64,000 bases of DNA from Colletes latitarsis. Taxonomy: Eukaryota; Arthropoda; Insecta; Hymenoptera; Colletidae. The notes under the pieces are model-generated. The model saw nothing but the letters and a program-made list of their open reading frames with translations, did not search any database and had not been told where the DNA came from. The DNA lies in NCBI RefSeq assembly GCF_051014445.1, contig NC_135134.1:6601672-6665671 (forward strand). The letters run 5' to 3'. Below are positions 48,681 to 61,759 of this stretch, one piece after another. The translations under genes and the position numbers were made by a program. Numbering within the stretch: position 1 is the first letter of the stretch; every line of letters starts with the position of its first letter.

Positions 48681-50904
48681 ATCGCAACCAGGTTTAATTA
48701 AATGTTTCGGTGTGGAACCACATTACGACGGGATACAAACCAGAACAAGCCCTGGATCTGGCCAACAAGTATGCGAAAATTACGAAAGCACGAGACAGAT
48801 GAGGCCAAATCCCAGAACCAACCGAGACATAACCGGCGTTATCCTCTAAAATATTAATCGCAACCTGGTTTAATTGATTGTTTCGGTGTGGTACCGCATT
48901 ACCATGTGATACAGACCAGAAAAAGGCCAGGATCTGGCCAACAAGTATGCGAAAAATGCGAAGGTACTAGCCAGATGAGGGCAAATCCCAGACCTAACCC
49001 AGACATAACCGGCGTTATCCTCTAAAATATTAATCGCAACCTGGTTTAATTGATTGTTTCGGTGTGGTACCGCATTACCATGTGATACAGACCAGAAAAA
49101 GGCCAGGATCTGGCCAACAAGTATGCGAAAAATGCGAAGGTACTAGCCAGATGAGGGCAAATCCCAGACCCAACCGAGACATAACCGGCGTTATCCTCTA
49201 AAATATTAATCGCAACCAGGTTTAATTGACTGTTTCGGTGTGGAACCACATTACGACGGGATACAAACCAGAAAAAGCCCTGGATTTGGCCAACAAGTAT
49301 GCGAAAATTACGAAAGCACGAGGCAGATGAGGCCAAATCCCAGACCCAACCGAGACATAACCGGGATTATCCTCTAAAATATTAATCGCAACCAGGTTTA
49401 ATTGACTGTTTCGGTGTGGAACCACATTACTACGTGATCCAAACCAGAAAAAGCCCTGGATCTGGCCAACAAGTATGCGAGGAATGCGAAAGTACGAGCC
49501 AGATGAGGGCAAATCCCAGACCTAACCCAGACATAACCGGCATTATCCTCTAAAATATTAATCGCAACCAGCTTCTATGAACTGTTTGAGTGTGGTGCCA
49601 TATTACTACCTGATACGGACCAGAAAAAGACCAGGATCTGGCCAACAAGTATGCGAAAAATGCGAAACTACGAGCCAGATGAGGGCAAATCCCAGACCTA
49701 ACCGAGCCATAACCGGCGTTATCCTCTAAAATATTAATCGTAACCAGGTTTAATTGACATTTTCGGTCAGGTACCGCATTACTATGTGGTCCAAACCAGA
49801 AAAAGCCCAGGATCTGGCCAACAAGTATGCGAAAAATGCGAAAGTACGAGCCAGATGAGGGCAAATCCCAGACCTAACCCAGGCATAACCGGCGTTATCC
49901 TCTAAAATATTAATCGCAACCAGGTTTAATTGGTTGTTTCGGTGTGGAACCAGACTACTACGTGATACGGACCAGAAAAAGACCAGGACCTGGCCAACAA
50001 GTATGCGAAAAATGCGAAAGTACGAGCCAGATGAGGGCAAATCCCAGACCTAACCCAGGCATAACCGGCGTTATCCTCTAAAATATTAATCGCAACCAGG
50101 TTTAATTGACTGTTTCGGTGTGGAACCGCATTACGACGGGATACAAACCAGAAAAAGCCCTGGATCTGGCCAACAAGTATGCGAAAATTACGAAAGCACG
50201 AGACAGATGAGGCCAAATCCCAGACCCAACCGAGACATAACCGGCGTTATCCTCTAAAATATTAATCGCAACCAGGTTTAATTGACTGTTTCGGTGTGGT
50301 ACCGCATTACTACGTGATACAGACCAGAAAAACGCCAGGATCTGGCCAACAAGTATGCGAAAAATGCGAAAGTACGAGCCAGATGAGGGCAAATCCCAGA
50401 CCTAACCGAGACATAACCGGCGTTATCCTCTATAATATTAATCGCAACCAGGTTTAATTGGCTGTTTCGGTGTGGTACCACATTACGACGGGATACAAAC
50501 CAGAAAAAGCCCTGGATCTGGCCAACAAGTATGCGAAAATTACGAAAGCACGAGACAGATGAGGCCAAATCCGAGACCCAACCGAGACATAACCGGCGGT
50601 ATCCTCTAAAATATTAATCGCAACCAGGTTTAATTGACTGTTTCGGTGTGGTACCGCATTTCTACGTGATACAGACCAGAAAAACGCCAGGATCGGGCCA
50701 ACAAGTATGCGAAAAATGCGAAAGTACGAGCCACATGAGGGCAAATACCAGACCTAACCCAAACATAACCGGCGTTATCCTCTAAAATATTAATCGCAAC
50801 CAGCTTCTATTGACTGTTTCAGTGTGGTGCCACATTACTACGTGATCCAAACCAGAAAAACGCCAGGATCTGGCCAACAAGTATGCGAAAAATGCGAAAG
50901 TACG
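48681..50904. repeat. Divergent monomers
   Basis: Includes a local one-monomer tandem duplication: about 48,851-49,020 and 49,027-49,196 share ACCATGTGATACAG and GGTACTAGCCAG. A rare TTAATTAAATGTTTCGG variant lies near 48,695 and again near 55,560. No gene is visible. Confidence 0.7.
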
Positions 50905-53368
50905 AGCCAGATGAGGGCAAATACCAGACCTAACCGAGACGTAACCGGCGTTATCCTTTAAAATATTAATCGCAACCAGGTTTAATTGACTGTTTTGGTG
51001 TGGAACCACATTACTACGTGATCCAAACCAGAAAAAGCCCCGGATCTGGCCAAAAAGTATGCGAGAAATGCGAAAGTACGAGCCAGATGAGGGCAAAACG
51101 CAGACCTAACCCAGACATAACCGGCGTTATCCTCTAAAATATCAATCGCAACCAGGTTTAATTGACTGTTTCGGTGTGGAACCACATTACGACGGGATAC
51201 AAATCCGAAAAAGCCCTGGATATGGGCAACAAGTATGCGAGAAATGCGAAAGTACGAGCCAGATGAGGGCAAATCCCAGACCTAACTCAGACATAACCGG
51301 CGTTATCCTCTAAAATATCAATCGCAACCAGGTTTAATTGACTGTTTGAGTGTGGCCCCACATTACTACTTGGTCCAAGCCAGAAAAAGGCCAGGATCTG
51401 GCCAACAAGTATGCGAAAAATGCGAAAGTACGAGCCACATGAGGGCAAATACCAGGCCTAACCCAAACATAACCGGCGTTATCCTCTAAAATATTAATCG
51501 CAACCAGGTTTAATTGACTGTTTCGGTGTGGAACCACATTACTACGTGATCCAAACCAGAAAAAGCCCTGGATCTGGCCAACAGGTATGCGAAAAATGCG
51601 AAAATACGAGCCAGATGAGGGCAAATCCCAGACCTAACCCAGGCATAACCGGCGTTATCCTCTAAAATATTAATCGCAACCAGGTTTAATTGACTGTTTC
51701 GGTGTGGTACCGCATTACTACGTGACACAGACCAGAAAAAGGCCAGGATCTGGCCAACAAGTATGCTGGAAATGCGAAAGTACGAGCCAGATGAGGGCAA
51801 ATCGCACACCTAACCCAGACATAACCGGCGTTATCCTCTAAAATACTAATCGCAACCAGGTTTAATTGACTGTTTTGGTGTGGAACCACATTACTACGTG
51901 ATCCAAACCAGAAAAAGCCCTGGATCTGGCCAACAAGTATGCGAAAAATGCGAAAGTATGAGCCAGATGGTTGCAAATACCGATACTAACCCAGACATAA
52001 CCAGCGTTATCCGCCAAAACATTAATCGCAACCTGGTTTCATTGACTGCTTCGGTGTGGAACAACATTACGACGGGATCCAACCCACAAAAAACCCAAAA
52101 TCTGGCCAACAAGTATGCGAAAAATGCGAAAGTACGAGTCAGATGAGGGCAAATACCAGACCTAACCGAGACGTAACCGGCGTTATCCTTTAAAATATTA
52201 ATCGCAACCAGGTTTAATTGACTGTTTTGGTGTGGAACCACATTACTACGTGATCGAAACCAGAAAAAGCCCCGGATCTGGCCAAAAAGTATGCGAGAAA
52301 TGCGAAAGTACGAGCCAGACGAGGGCAAAACGCAGACCTAACCCAGACATAACCGGCGTTATCCTCTAAAATATCAATCGCAACCAGGTTTAATTGACTG
52401 TTTCGGTGTGGAACCACATTACGACGGGATACAAATCCGAAAAAGCCCTGGATATGGGCAACAAGTATGCGAGAAATGCGAAAGTACGAGCCAGATGAGG
52501 GCAAATCCCAGACCTAACCCAGACATAACCGGCGTTATCCTCTAAAATATCAATCGCAACCAGGTTTAATTGACTGTTTGAGTGTGGCCCCACATTACTA
52601 CTTGGTCCAAGCCAGAAAAAGGCCAGGATCTGGCCAACAAGTATGCGAAAAATGCGAAAGTACGAGCCACATGAGGGCAAATACCAGGCCTAACCCAAAC
52701 ATAACCGGCGTTATCCTCTAAAATATTAATCGCAACCAGGTTTAATTGACTGTTTCGGTGTGGAACCACATTACTACGTGATCCAAACCAGAAAAAGCCC
52801 TGGATCTGGCCAACAAGTATGCGAAAAATGCGAAAATACGAGCCAGATGAGGGCAAATCCCAGACCTAACCCAGGCATAACCGGCGTTATCCTCTAAAAT
52901 ATTAATCGCAACCAGGTTTAATTGACTGTTTCGGTGTGGTACCGCATTACTACGTGACACAGTCCAGAAAAAGGCCAGGATCTGGCCAACAAGTATGCTG
53001 GAAATGCGAAAGTACGAGCCAGATGAGGGCAAATCGCAGACCTAACCCAGACATAACCGGCGTTATCCTCTAAAATACTAATCGCAACCAGGTTTAATTG
53101 ACTGTTTTGGTGTGGAACCACATTACTACGTGATCCAAACCAGAAAAAGCCCTGGATCTGGCCAACAAGTATGCGAAAAATGCGAAAGTATGAGCCAGAT
53201 GGTTGCAAATACCGATACTAACCCAGACATAACCAGTGTTATCCTCCAAAACATTAATCGCAACCTGGTTTCATTGACTGCTTCGGTGTGGAACAACATT
53301 ACGACGGGATCCAACCCACAGAAAACCCAAAATCTGGCCAACAAGTATGCGAAAAATGCGAAAGTACG
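50905..53368. repeat. 1,232-bp (7-monomer) tandem pair
   Basis: About 50,905-52,136 and 52,137-53,368 match at an offset of 1,232. Differences are few, for example CTAACTCAGAC near 51,284 against CTAACCCAGAC near 52,516, AACAGGTATGC near 51,582 against AACAAGTATGC near 52,814, and CAGCGTTATCCGCC near 52,002 against CAGTGTTATCCTCC near 53,234. Both carry the CCCCACATTACTACTTGG subtype. Confidence 0.83.
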
Positions 53369-56300
53369 AGCCAGGTGAGGGCAAATACCAGACCTAACCC
53401 AGACATAACCGGCGTTATCCTCTAAAATATTAATCGCAACCAGGTTTAATTGACTGTTTCGGTGTGGTACCGCATTACTACGTGATACAACCCAGAAAAA
53501 GGCCAGGATCAGGCCAACAAGTAGGCGAAAAATGCGAAAGTACGAGCCAGATGAGGGCAAATCCCAGACCTAACCCAGGCATAACCGGCGTTATCCCCTA
53601 AAATATTAATCGCAACCAGGTTTAATTGACTGTTTCGGCGTGGAACCACATTACGACGGGATACAAATCCGAAAAAGTCCTGGATATGGGCAACAAGTAT
53701 GCGAGAAATGCGAAAGTACGAGCCAGATGAGGGCAAATCCCTGACCTAACCCAGACATAACAGGCGTTACCCTCTAAAATATTAATCGCAACCAGGTTTA
53801 ATTGGCTGTTTCGGTGTGGAACCACATTACGACGGGATACAAACCAGAAAAAGCCCTGGATCTGGCCAACAAGTATGCGAAAATTACGAAAGCACGAGAC
53901 AGATGAGGCCAAATCCCAGACCCAACCGAGACATAACCGGCGGTATCCTCTAAAATATTAATCGCAACCAGGTTTAATTGACTGTTTCGGTGTGGTACCG
54001 CATTTCTACGTGATACAGACCAGAAAAACGCCAGGATCTGGCCAACAAGTATGCGAAAAATGCGAAAGTACGAGCCACATGAGGGCAAATACCAGACCTA
54101 ACCCAAACATAACCGGCGTTATCCTCTAAAATATTAATCGCAACCAGCTTCTATTGACTGTTTCAGTGTGGTGCCACATTACTACGTGATCCAAACCAGA
54201 AAAAGTCAAGGATCTGGCCAACAAGTATGCTGGAAATGCGAAAGTACGAGCCAGATGAGGGCAAATCACAGACCTAACCGAGAAATAACCGGCGTTATCC
54301 TCTAAAATATTAATCGCAACCAGGTTTAATTGACTGTTTCGGTGTGGAACCACATTACTACGTGATCCAAACCAGAAAAAGTCCAGGATCTGGCCAAAAA
54401 GTATGCGAGAAATGCGAAAGTACGAGCCAGATGAGGGCAAATCCCAGACCTAACCCAGACATAACCGGCGTTATCCTCTAAAATATTAATCGCAACCAGG
54501 TTTAATTGAATGTTTCGGTGTGGAACCACATTACGACGGGATACAAACCAGTAAAAGCCCTGGATTTGGCCAACAAGTATGCGAAAATTACGAAAGCACG
54601 AGCCAGATGTGGGCAAATCCCAGACCTAACCGAGACATAACCGGCGTTATCCTCTAAAATATTAATCGCAACCAGGTTTAATTGACTGTTTCGGTGTGGA
54701 ACCACATTACTACGTGATCCAAACCAGAAAAAGCCCAGGATCTGGCCAAAAAGTACGCGAGAAATGCGAAAGTACGAGCCAGATGAGGGCAAATCCCAGA
54801 CCTAACCCAGACATAACCGGCGTTATCCTCTAAAATATTAATCGCAACCAGGTTTAATTGAATGTTTCGGTGTGGAACCACATTACGACGGGATACATAC
54901 CAGAAAAAGCCCTGGATCTGGCCAACAAGTATGCGAAAATTACGAAAGCACGAGACAGATGAGGGCAAGTCCCAGACCCAACCGAGACATAACCTGCGTT
55001 ATCCTCTAAAATATTAATCGCAACCAGGCTTAATTGACTGTTTCGGTGTGGTACCACATTACCACGTGATACAGACCAGAAAAAGGCCAGGATCTGCCCA
55101 ACAAGAATGCGAGAAATGCGAAGGTACGAGACAGATGAGGGCAAATCGCAGACCTAACCGAGAAATAACCGGCGTTATCCTGTAAAATATTAATCGCAAC
55201 CAGGTTCAATTGACTGTTCTAGTGTGGTACCGCATTACTACGTGATACAGTCCAGAAAAGGCCAGGATCTGGCCAACAAGTATGCGAAAAATGCGACAGT
55301 ACGAGCCAGATAAGGGCAAATCCCAGACCTAACCGAGACATAACCGGCGTTATCCTCTAAAATATTAATCGCAACCAGATTTAATTGACTGTTTCGGTGT
55401 GGTACCGCATTACTACGTGATACAGACCAGAAAAAGGCCAGGATCTGCCCAACAAGAATGCGAGAAATGCGAAGGTACGAGACAGATGAGGGCAAATTGC
55501 AGACCTAACCGAGAAATAACCGGCGTTACCCTTTAAAATATTAATCGCAACCAGGTTTAATTAAATGTTTCGGTGTGGGAGCACATTACGACGGGATACA
55601 AACCAGAACAAGCCCTGGATCTGGCCTACAAGTATGCGAAAATTACGAAAGCACGAGACAGATGAGGCCAAATCCCAGACCTAACCGAGACATAACCGGC
55701 GTTATCCTCTAAAATATTAATCGCAACCAGGTTTAATTGACTGTTTCGGTGTGGTACCGCATTACTACGTGATACAGACTAGAAAAACGCCAGGATCTGG
55801 CCAACAAGTATGCGAAAAATGCGAAAGTACGTGCCAGATGAGGGCAAATCCCAGACCTAACCCAGACATAACCGGCGTTATCCTCTAAAATATTAATCGC
55901 AACCAGGTTTAATTGACTGCTTCGGTGTGGTACTGCATTACTACGTGATCCAAACCAGAAAAAGCCCTGGATTTGGCCAACAAGTATGCGAAAATTACGA
56001 AAGCACGAGGCAGATGAGGCCAAATCCCAGACCGAACCGAGACATAACCGACGTTATCCACTAAAATATTAATCGCAACCAGGTTTAATTGACTGTTTCG
56101 GTGTGGAACCACATTACTACGTGATCCAAACCAGAAAAAGCCCTGGATCTGGCCAACAAGTATGCGAGGAATGCGAAAGTACGAGCCAGATGAGGACAAA
56201 TCCCAGACCTAACCCAGGCATAACCGGCATTATCCTGTAAAATATTAATCGCAACCAGGTTTAATTGACTGTTTCGGTGTGGAACCACATTACAACGGGA

Positions 56301-57944
56301 TACAAACCAGAAAAAGCCCTGGATCTGGCCAACAAGTATGCGAAAATTACGAAAGCACGAGACAGATGAGGCCAAATCCCAGACCCAACCGAGACATAAC
56401 CGGCGTTATCCTGTAAAATATTAATCGCAACCAGGTTTAATTGACTGTTTCGGTGTGGAACAACATTACGACGGGATCCAACCCACAAAAAACCCTGGAT
56501 CTGGCCAACAAGTATGCGAAAATTACGAAAGCACGAGACAGATGAGGCCAAATCCCAGACCGAACCGAGACATAACCGACGTTATCCACTAAAATATTAA
56601 TCGCAACCAGGTTTAATTGACTGTTTCGGTGTGGAGCCACATTACTACGTGATCCAAACCAGAAAAAGCCCTGGATCTGGCCAACAAGTATGCGAGGAAT
56701 GCGAAAGTACGAGCCAGATGAGGACAAATCCCAGACCTAACCCAGGCATAACCGGCGTTATCCTGTAAAATATTAATCGCAACCTGGTTTCATTGACTGC
56801 TTCGGTGTGGAACAACATTACGACGGGATCCAACCCACAAAAAACCCAAAATCTGGCCAACAAGTATGCGAAAAATGCGAAAGTACGAGCCAGATGAGGG
56901 CAAATCCCAGACCTAACCCAGACATAACCGGCATTATCCTCTAAAATATTAATCGCAACCAGCTTCTATTGACTGTTTGAGTGTGGAGCCATATTACTAC
57001 CTGATACGGACCAGAAAAAGACCAGGATCTGGCCAACAAGAATGCGAAAAATGCGAAAGTACGAGCCAGATGAGGGCAAATCCCAGACCTAACCGAGACA
57101 TAACCGGCGTTATCCTCTAAAATATTAATCGCAACCAGGTTTAATTGGCTGTTTCGGTGTGGAACCACATTACGACGGGATACAAACCAGAAAAATCCCT
57201 GGATCTGGCCAACAAGTATGCGAAAATTACGAAAGCACGAGCCAGATGAGGGCAAATCCCTGACCTAAACGAGAAGTAACCGGCGTTATCCTGTAAAATA
57301 TTAATCGCAACCAGGTTTAATTGACTGTTTGAGTGTGGCCCCACATTACTACTTGGTCCAAGCCAGAAAAAGGCCAGGATCTGGCCAACAAGTATGCGAA
57401 AAATGCGAAGGTACGAGCCAGATGAGGGCAAATCCCAGACCTAACCCAGACATAACCGGCGTTATCCTCTAAAATATTAATCGCAACCAGGTTTAATTGG
57501 CTGTTTCGGTGTGGAACCACATTACGACGGGATACAAACCAGAAAAATCCCTGGATCTGGCCAACAAGTATGCGAAAATTACGAAAGCACGAGCCAGATG
57601 AGGGCAAATCCCTGACCTAACCCAGACATAACCGGCGTTATCCTCTAAAATATTAATCGCAACCAGGTTTAATTGGCTGTTTCGGTGTGGTACCACATTA
57701 CGACGGGATACAAACCAGAAAAAGCCCTGGATCCGGCCAACAAGTATGCGAAAATTACGAAAGCACGAGACAGATGAGGCCAAATCCCAGACCCAACCGA
57801 GACATAACCGGCGGTATCCTCTAAAATATTAATCGCAACCAGGTTTAATTGACTGTTTCGGTGTGGTACCGCATTTCTACGTGATACAGACCAGAAAAAC
57901 GCCAGGATCGGGCCAACAAGTATGCGAAAAATGCGAAAGTACGA
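53369..57944. repeat. Divergent monomers
   Basis: About 26 monomers of mixed type. Short-range likeness occurs (for example 54,326-54,500 with 54,678-54,850, and 55,909-56,200 with 56,437-56,727) without long perfect blocks. No gene or mobile element is visible. Confidence 0.7.
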
Positions 57945-59704
57945 GCCAGATGAGGGCAAATACCAGACCTAACCGAGACGTAACCGGCGTTATCCTGTAA
58001 AATATTAATCGCAACCAGGTTTAATTGACTGTTTTGGTGTGGAACCACATTACTACGTGATCCAAACCAGAAAAAGCCCCGGATCTGGCCAAAAAGTATG
58101 CGAGAAATGCGAAAGTACGAGCCAGATGAGGGCAAAACGCAGACCTAACCCAGACATAACCGGCGTTATCCTCTAAAATATCAATCGCAACCAGGTTTAA
58201 TTGACTGTTTCGGTGTGGAACCACATTACGACGGGATACAAATCCGAAAAAGCCCTGGATATGGGCAACAAGTATGCGAGAAATGCGAAAGTACGAGCCA
58301 GATGAGGGCAAATCCCAGACCTAAACGAGAAGTAACCGGCGTTATCCTGTAAAATATTAATCGCAACCAGGTTTAATTGACTGTTTGAGTGTGGCCCCAC
58401 ATTACTACTTGGTCCAAGCCAGAAAAAGGCCAGGATCTGGCCAACAAGTATGCGAAAAATGCGAAGGTACGAGCCAGATGAGGGCAAATCCCAGACCTAA
58501 CCCAGACATAACCGGCGTTATCCTCTAAAATATTAATCGCAACCAGGTTTAATTGGCTGTTTCGGTGTGGAACCACATTACGACGGGATACAAACCAGAA
58601 AAATCCCTGGATCTGGCCAACAAGTATGCGAAAATTACGAAAGCACGAGACAGATGAGGCCAAATCCCAGAACCAACCGAGACATAACCGGCGGTATCCT
58701 CTAAAATATTAATCGCAACCTGGTTTAATTGACTGTTTCGGTGTGGTACCGCAATTCTACGTGATACAGACCAGAAAAACGCCAGGATCGGGCCAACAAG
58801 TATGCGAAAAATGCGAAAGTACGAGCCAGATGAGGGCAAATACCAGACCTAACCGAGACGTAACCGGCGTTATCCTGTAAAATATTAATCGCAACCAGGT
58901 TTAATTGACTGTTTTGGTGTGGAACCACATTACTACGTGATCCAAACCAGAAAAAGCCCCGGATCTGGCCAAAAAGTATGCGAGAAATGCGAAAGTACGA
59001 GCCAGATGAGGGCAAAACGCAGACCTAACCCAGACATAACCGGCGTTATCCTCTAAAATATCAATCGCAACCAGGTTTAATTGACTGTTTCGGTGTGGAA
59101 CCACATTACGACGGGATACAAATCCGAAAAAGCCCTGGATATGGGCAACAAGTATGCGAGAAATGCGAAAGTACGAGCCAGATGAGGGCAAATCCCAGAC
59201 CTAAACGAGAAGTAACCGGCGTTATCCTGTAAAATATTAATCGCAACCAGGTTTAATTGACTGTTTGAGTGTGGCCCCACATTACTACTTGGTCCAAGCC
59301 AGAAAAAGGCCAGGATCTGGCCAACAAGTATGCGAAAAATGCGAAGGTACGAGCCAGATGAGGGCAAATCCCAGACCTAACCCAGACATAACCGGCGTTA
59401 TCCTCTAAAATATTAATCGCAACCAGGTTTAATTGGCTGTTTCGGTGTGGAACCACATTACGACGGGAAACAAACCAGAAAAATCCCTGGATCTGGCCAA
59501 CAAGTATGCGAAAATTACGAAAGCACGAGACAGATGAGGCCAAATCCCAGAACCAACCGAGACATAACCGGCGGTATCCTCTAAAATATTAATCGCAACC
59601 TGGTTTAATTGACTGTTTCGGTGTGGTACCGCATTTCTACGTGATACAGACCAGAAAAACGCCAGGATCTGGCCAACAAGTATGCGAAAAATGCGAAAGT
59701 ACGA
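57945..59704. repeat. 880-bp (5-monomer) tandem pair
   Basis: About 57,945-58,824 and 58,825-59,704. They share AAAACGCAGACC, CTAAACGAGAAGTAACC and CCCCACATTACTACTTGG at matching places. Differences include GCAATTCTACG near 58,751 against GCATTTCTACG near 59,631. Confidence 0.82.
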
Positions 59705-60129
59705 GCCACATGAGGGCAAATACCAGGCCTAACCCAAACATAACCGGCGTTATCCTCTAAAATATTAATCGCAACCAGGTTTAATTGACTGTTTCGGTGT
59801 GGAACCACATTACTACGTGATCCAAACAAGAAAAAGCCCTGGATCTGGCCAACAAGTATGCGAAAAATGCGAAAGTATGAGCCAGATGGTTGCAAATACC
59901 GATACTAACCCAGACATAACCAGCGTTATCCTCCAAAACATTAATCGCAACCTGGTTTCATTGACTGCTTCGGTGTGGAACAACATTACGACGGGATCCA
60001 ACCCACAAAAAACCCAAAATCTGGCCAACAAGTATGCGAAAAATGCGAAAGTACGAGCCAGGTGAGGGCAAATACCAGACCTCACCCAGACATAACCGGC
60101 GTTATCCTCTAAAATATTAATCGCAACCA

Positions 60130-61740
60130 GGTTCAATTGACTGTTTCGGTGTGGAACCACATTACTACGTGATGCAGACCAGAAAAAGCCCAGGATGTGG
60201 CCAACAAGTATGCGAGAAATGCGAAACTACGAGCTAGATGAGGGCAAATCCCAGACCTAACCCGGTCATAACCGGCGTTATCCTCTAAAATATTAATCGC
60301 AACCAGGTTTAATTGGCTGTTTCGGTGTGCAACCACATTACGACAGGATACAAACCAGAAAAAGCCCTGGATCTGGCCAAAAAGTATGCGAAAATTTCGA
60401 AAGCACGAGACAGATGAGGCCAAATCCCAGACCCAACCGAGAAATAACCGGCGCTATCCTGTAAAATATTAATCGCAACCAGGTTTAATTGACTGTTTCG
60501 GTGTGGTACCGCATTACTACGTGATACAACCCAGAAAAAGGCCAGGATCAGGCCAACAAGTAGGCGAAAAATGCGAAAGTACGAGCCAGATGAGGGCAAA
60601 TCCCAGACCTAACCCAGGCATAACCGGCGTTATCCTCTAAAATATTAATCGCAACCAGGTTTAATTGACTGTTTCGGCGTGGAACCACATTACGACGGGA
60701 TACAAATCCGAAAAAGCCCTGGATATGGGCAACAAGTATGCGAGAAATGCGAAAGTACGAGCCAGATGAGGGCAAATCCCTGACCTAACCCAGACATAAC
60801 GGGCGTTATCCTCTAAAATATTAATCGCAACCAGGTTTAATTGGCTGTTTCGGTGTGGAACCACATTACGACGGGATACAAAACAGAAAAAGCCCTGGAT
60901 CTGGCCAACAAGTATGCGAAAATTACGAAAGCCCGAGACAGATGAGGCCAAATCCCAGACCCAACCGAGACATAACCGGCGGTATCCTCTAAAATATTAA
61001 TCGCAACCAGGATTAATTGACTGTTTCGGTGTGGAACCACATTACTACGTGATGCAGACCAGAAAAAGCCCAGGATGTGGCCAACAAGTATGCGAGAAAT
61101 GCGAAACTACGAGCTAGATGAGGGCAAATCCCAGACCTAACCCGGTCATAACCGGCGTTATCCTCTAAAATATTAATCGCAACCAGGTTTAATTGGCTGT
61201 TTCGGTGTGCAACCACATTACGACAGGATACAAACCAGAAAAAGCCCTGGATCTGGCCAAAAAGTATGCGAAAATTTCGAAAGCACGAGACAGATGAGGC
61301 CAAATCCCAGACCCAACCGAGAAATAACCGGCGTTATCCTGTAAAATATTAATCGCAACCAGGTTTAATTGACTGTTTCGGTGTGGTACCGCATTACTAC
61401 GTGATACAACCCAGAAAAAGGCCAGGATCAGGCCAACAAGTAGGCGAAAAATGCGAAAGTACGAGCCAGATGAGGGCAAATCCCAGACCTAACCCAGGCA
61501 TAACCGGCGTTATCCTCTAAAATATTAATCGCAACCAGGTTTAATTGACTGTTTCGGCGTGGAACCACATTACGACGGGATACAAATCCGAAAAAGCCCT
61601 GGATATGGGCAACAAGTATGCGAGAAATGCGAAAGTACGAGCCAGATGAGGGCAAATCCCTGACCTAACCCAGACATAACAGGCGTTATCCTCTAAAATA
61701 TTAATCGCAACCAGGTTTAATTGGCTGTTTCGGTGTGGAA
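60130..61740. repeat. 880-bp tandem repeat, ~1.8 copies
   Basis: 60,130-61,009 repeats from 61,010 to about 61,740. Shared private marks include GAGCTAGATGAGG (60,232 and 61,112), CGGTCATAACC and GTGCAACCACATTACGACAGG. One difference is GGCGCTATCC near 60,452 against GGCGTTATCC near 61,332. The 5-mer has a different composition from the 5-mer just to its left. Confidence 0.82.
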
Positions 61741-61759
61741 CCACATTACGACGGGATAC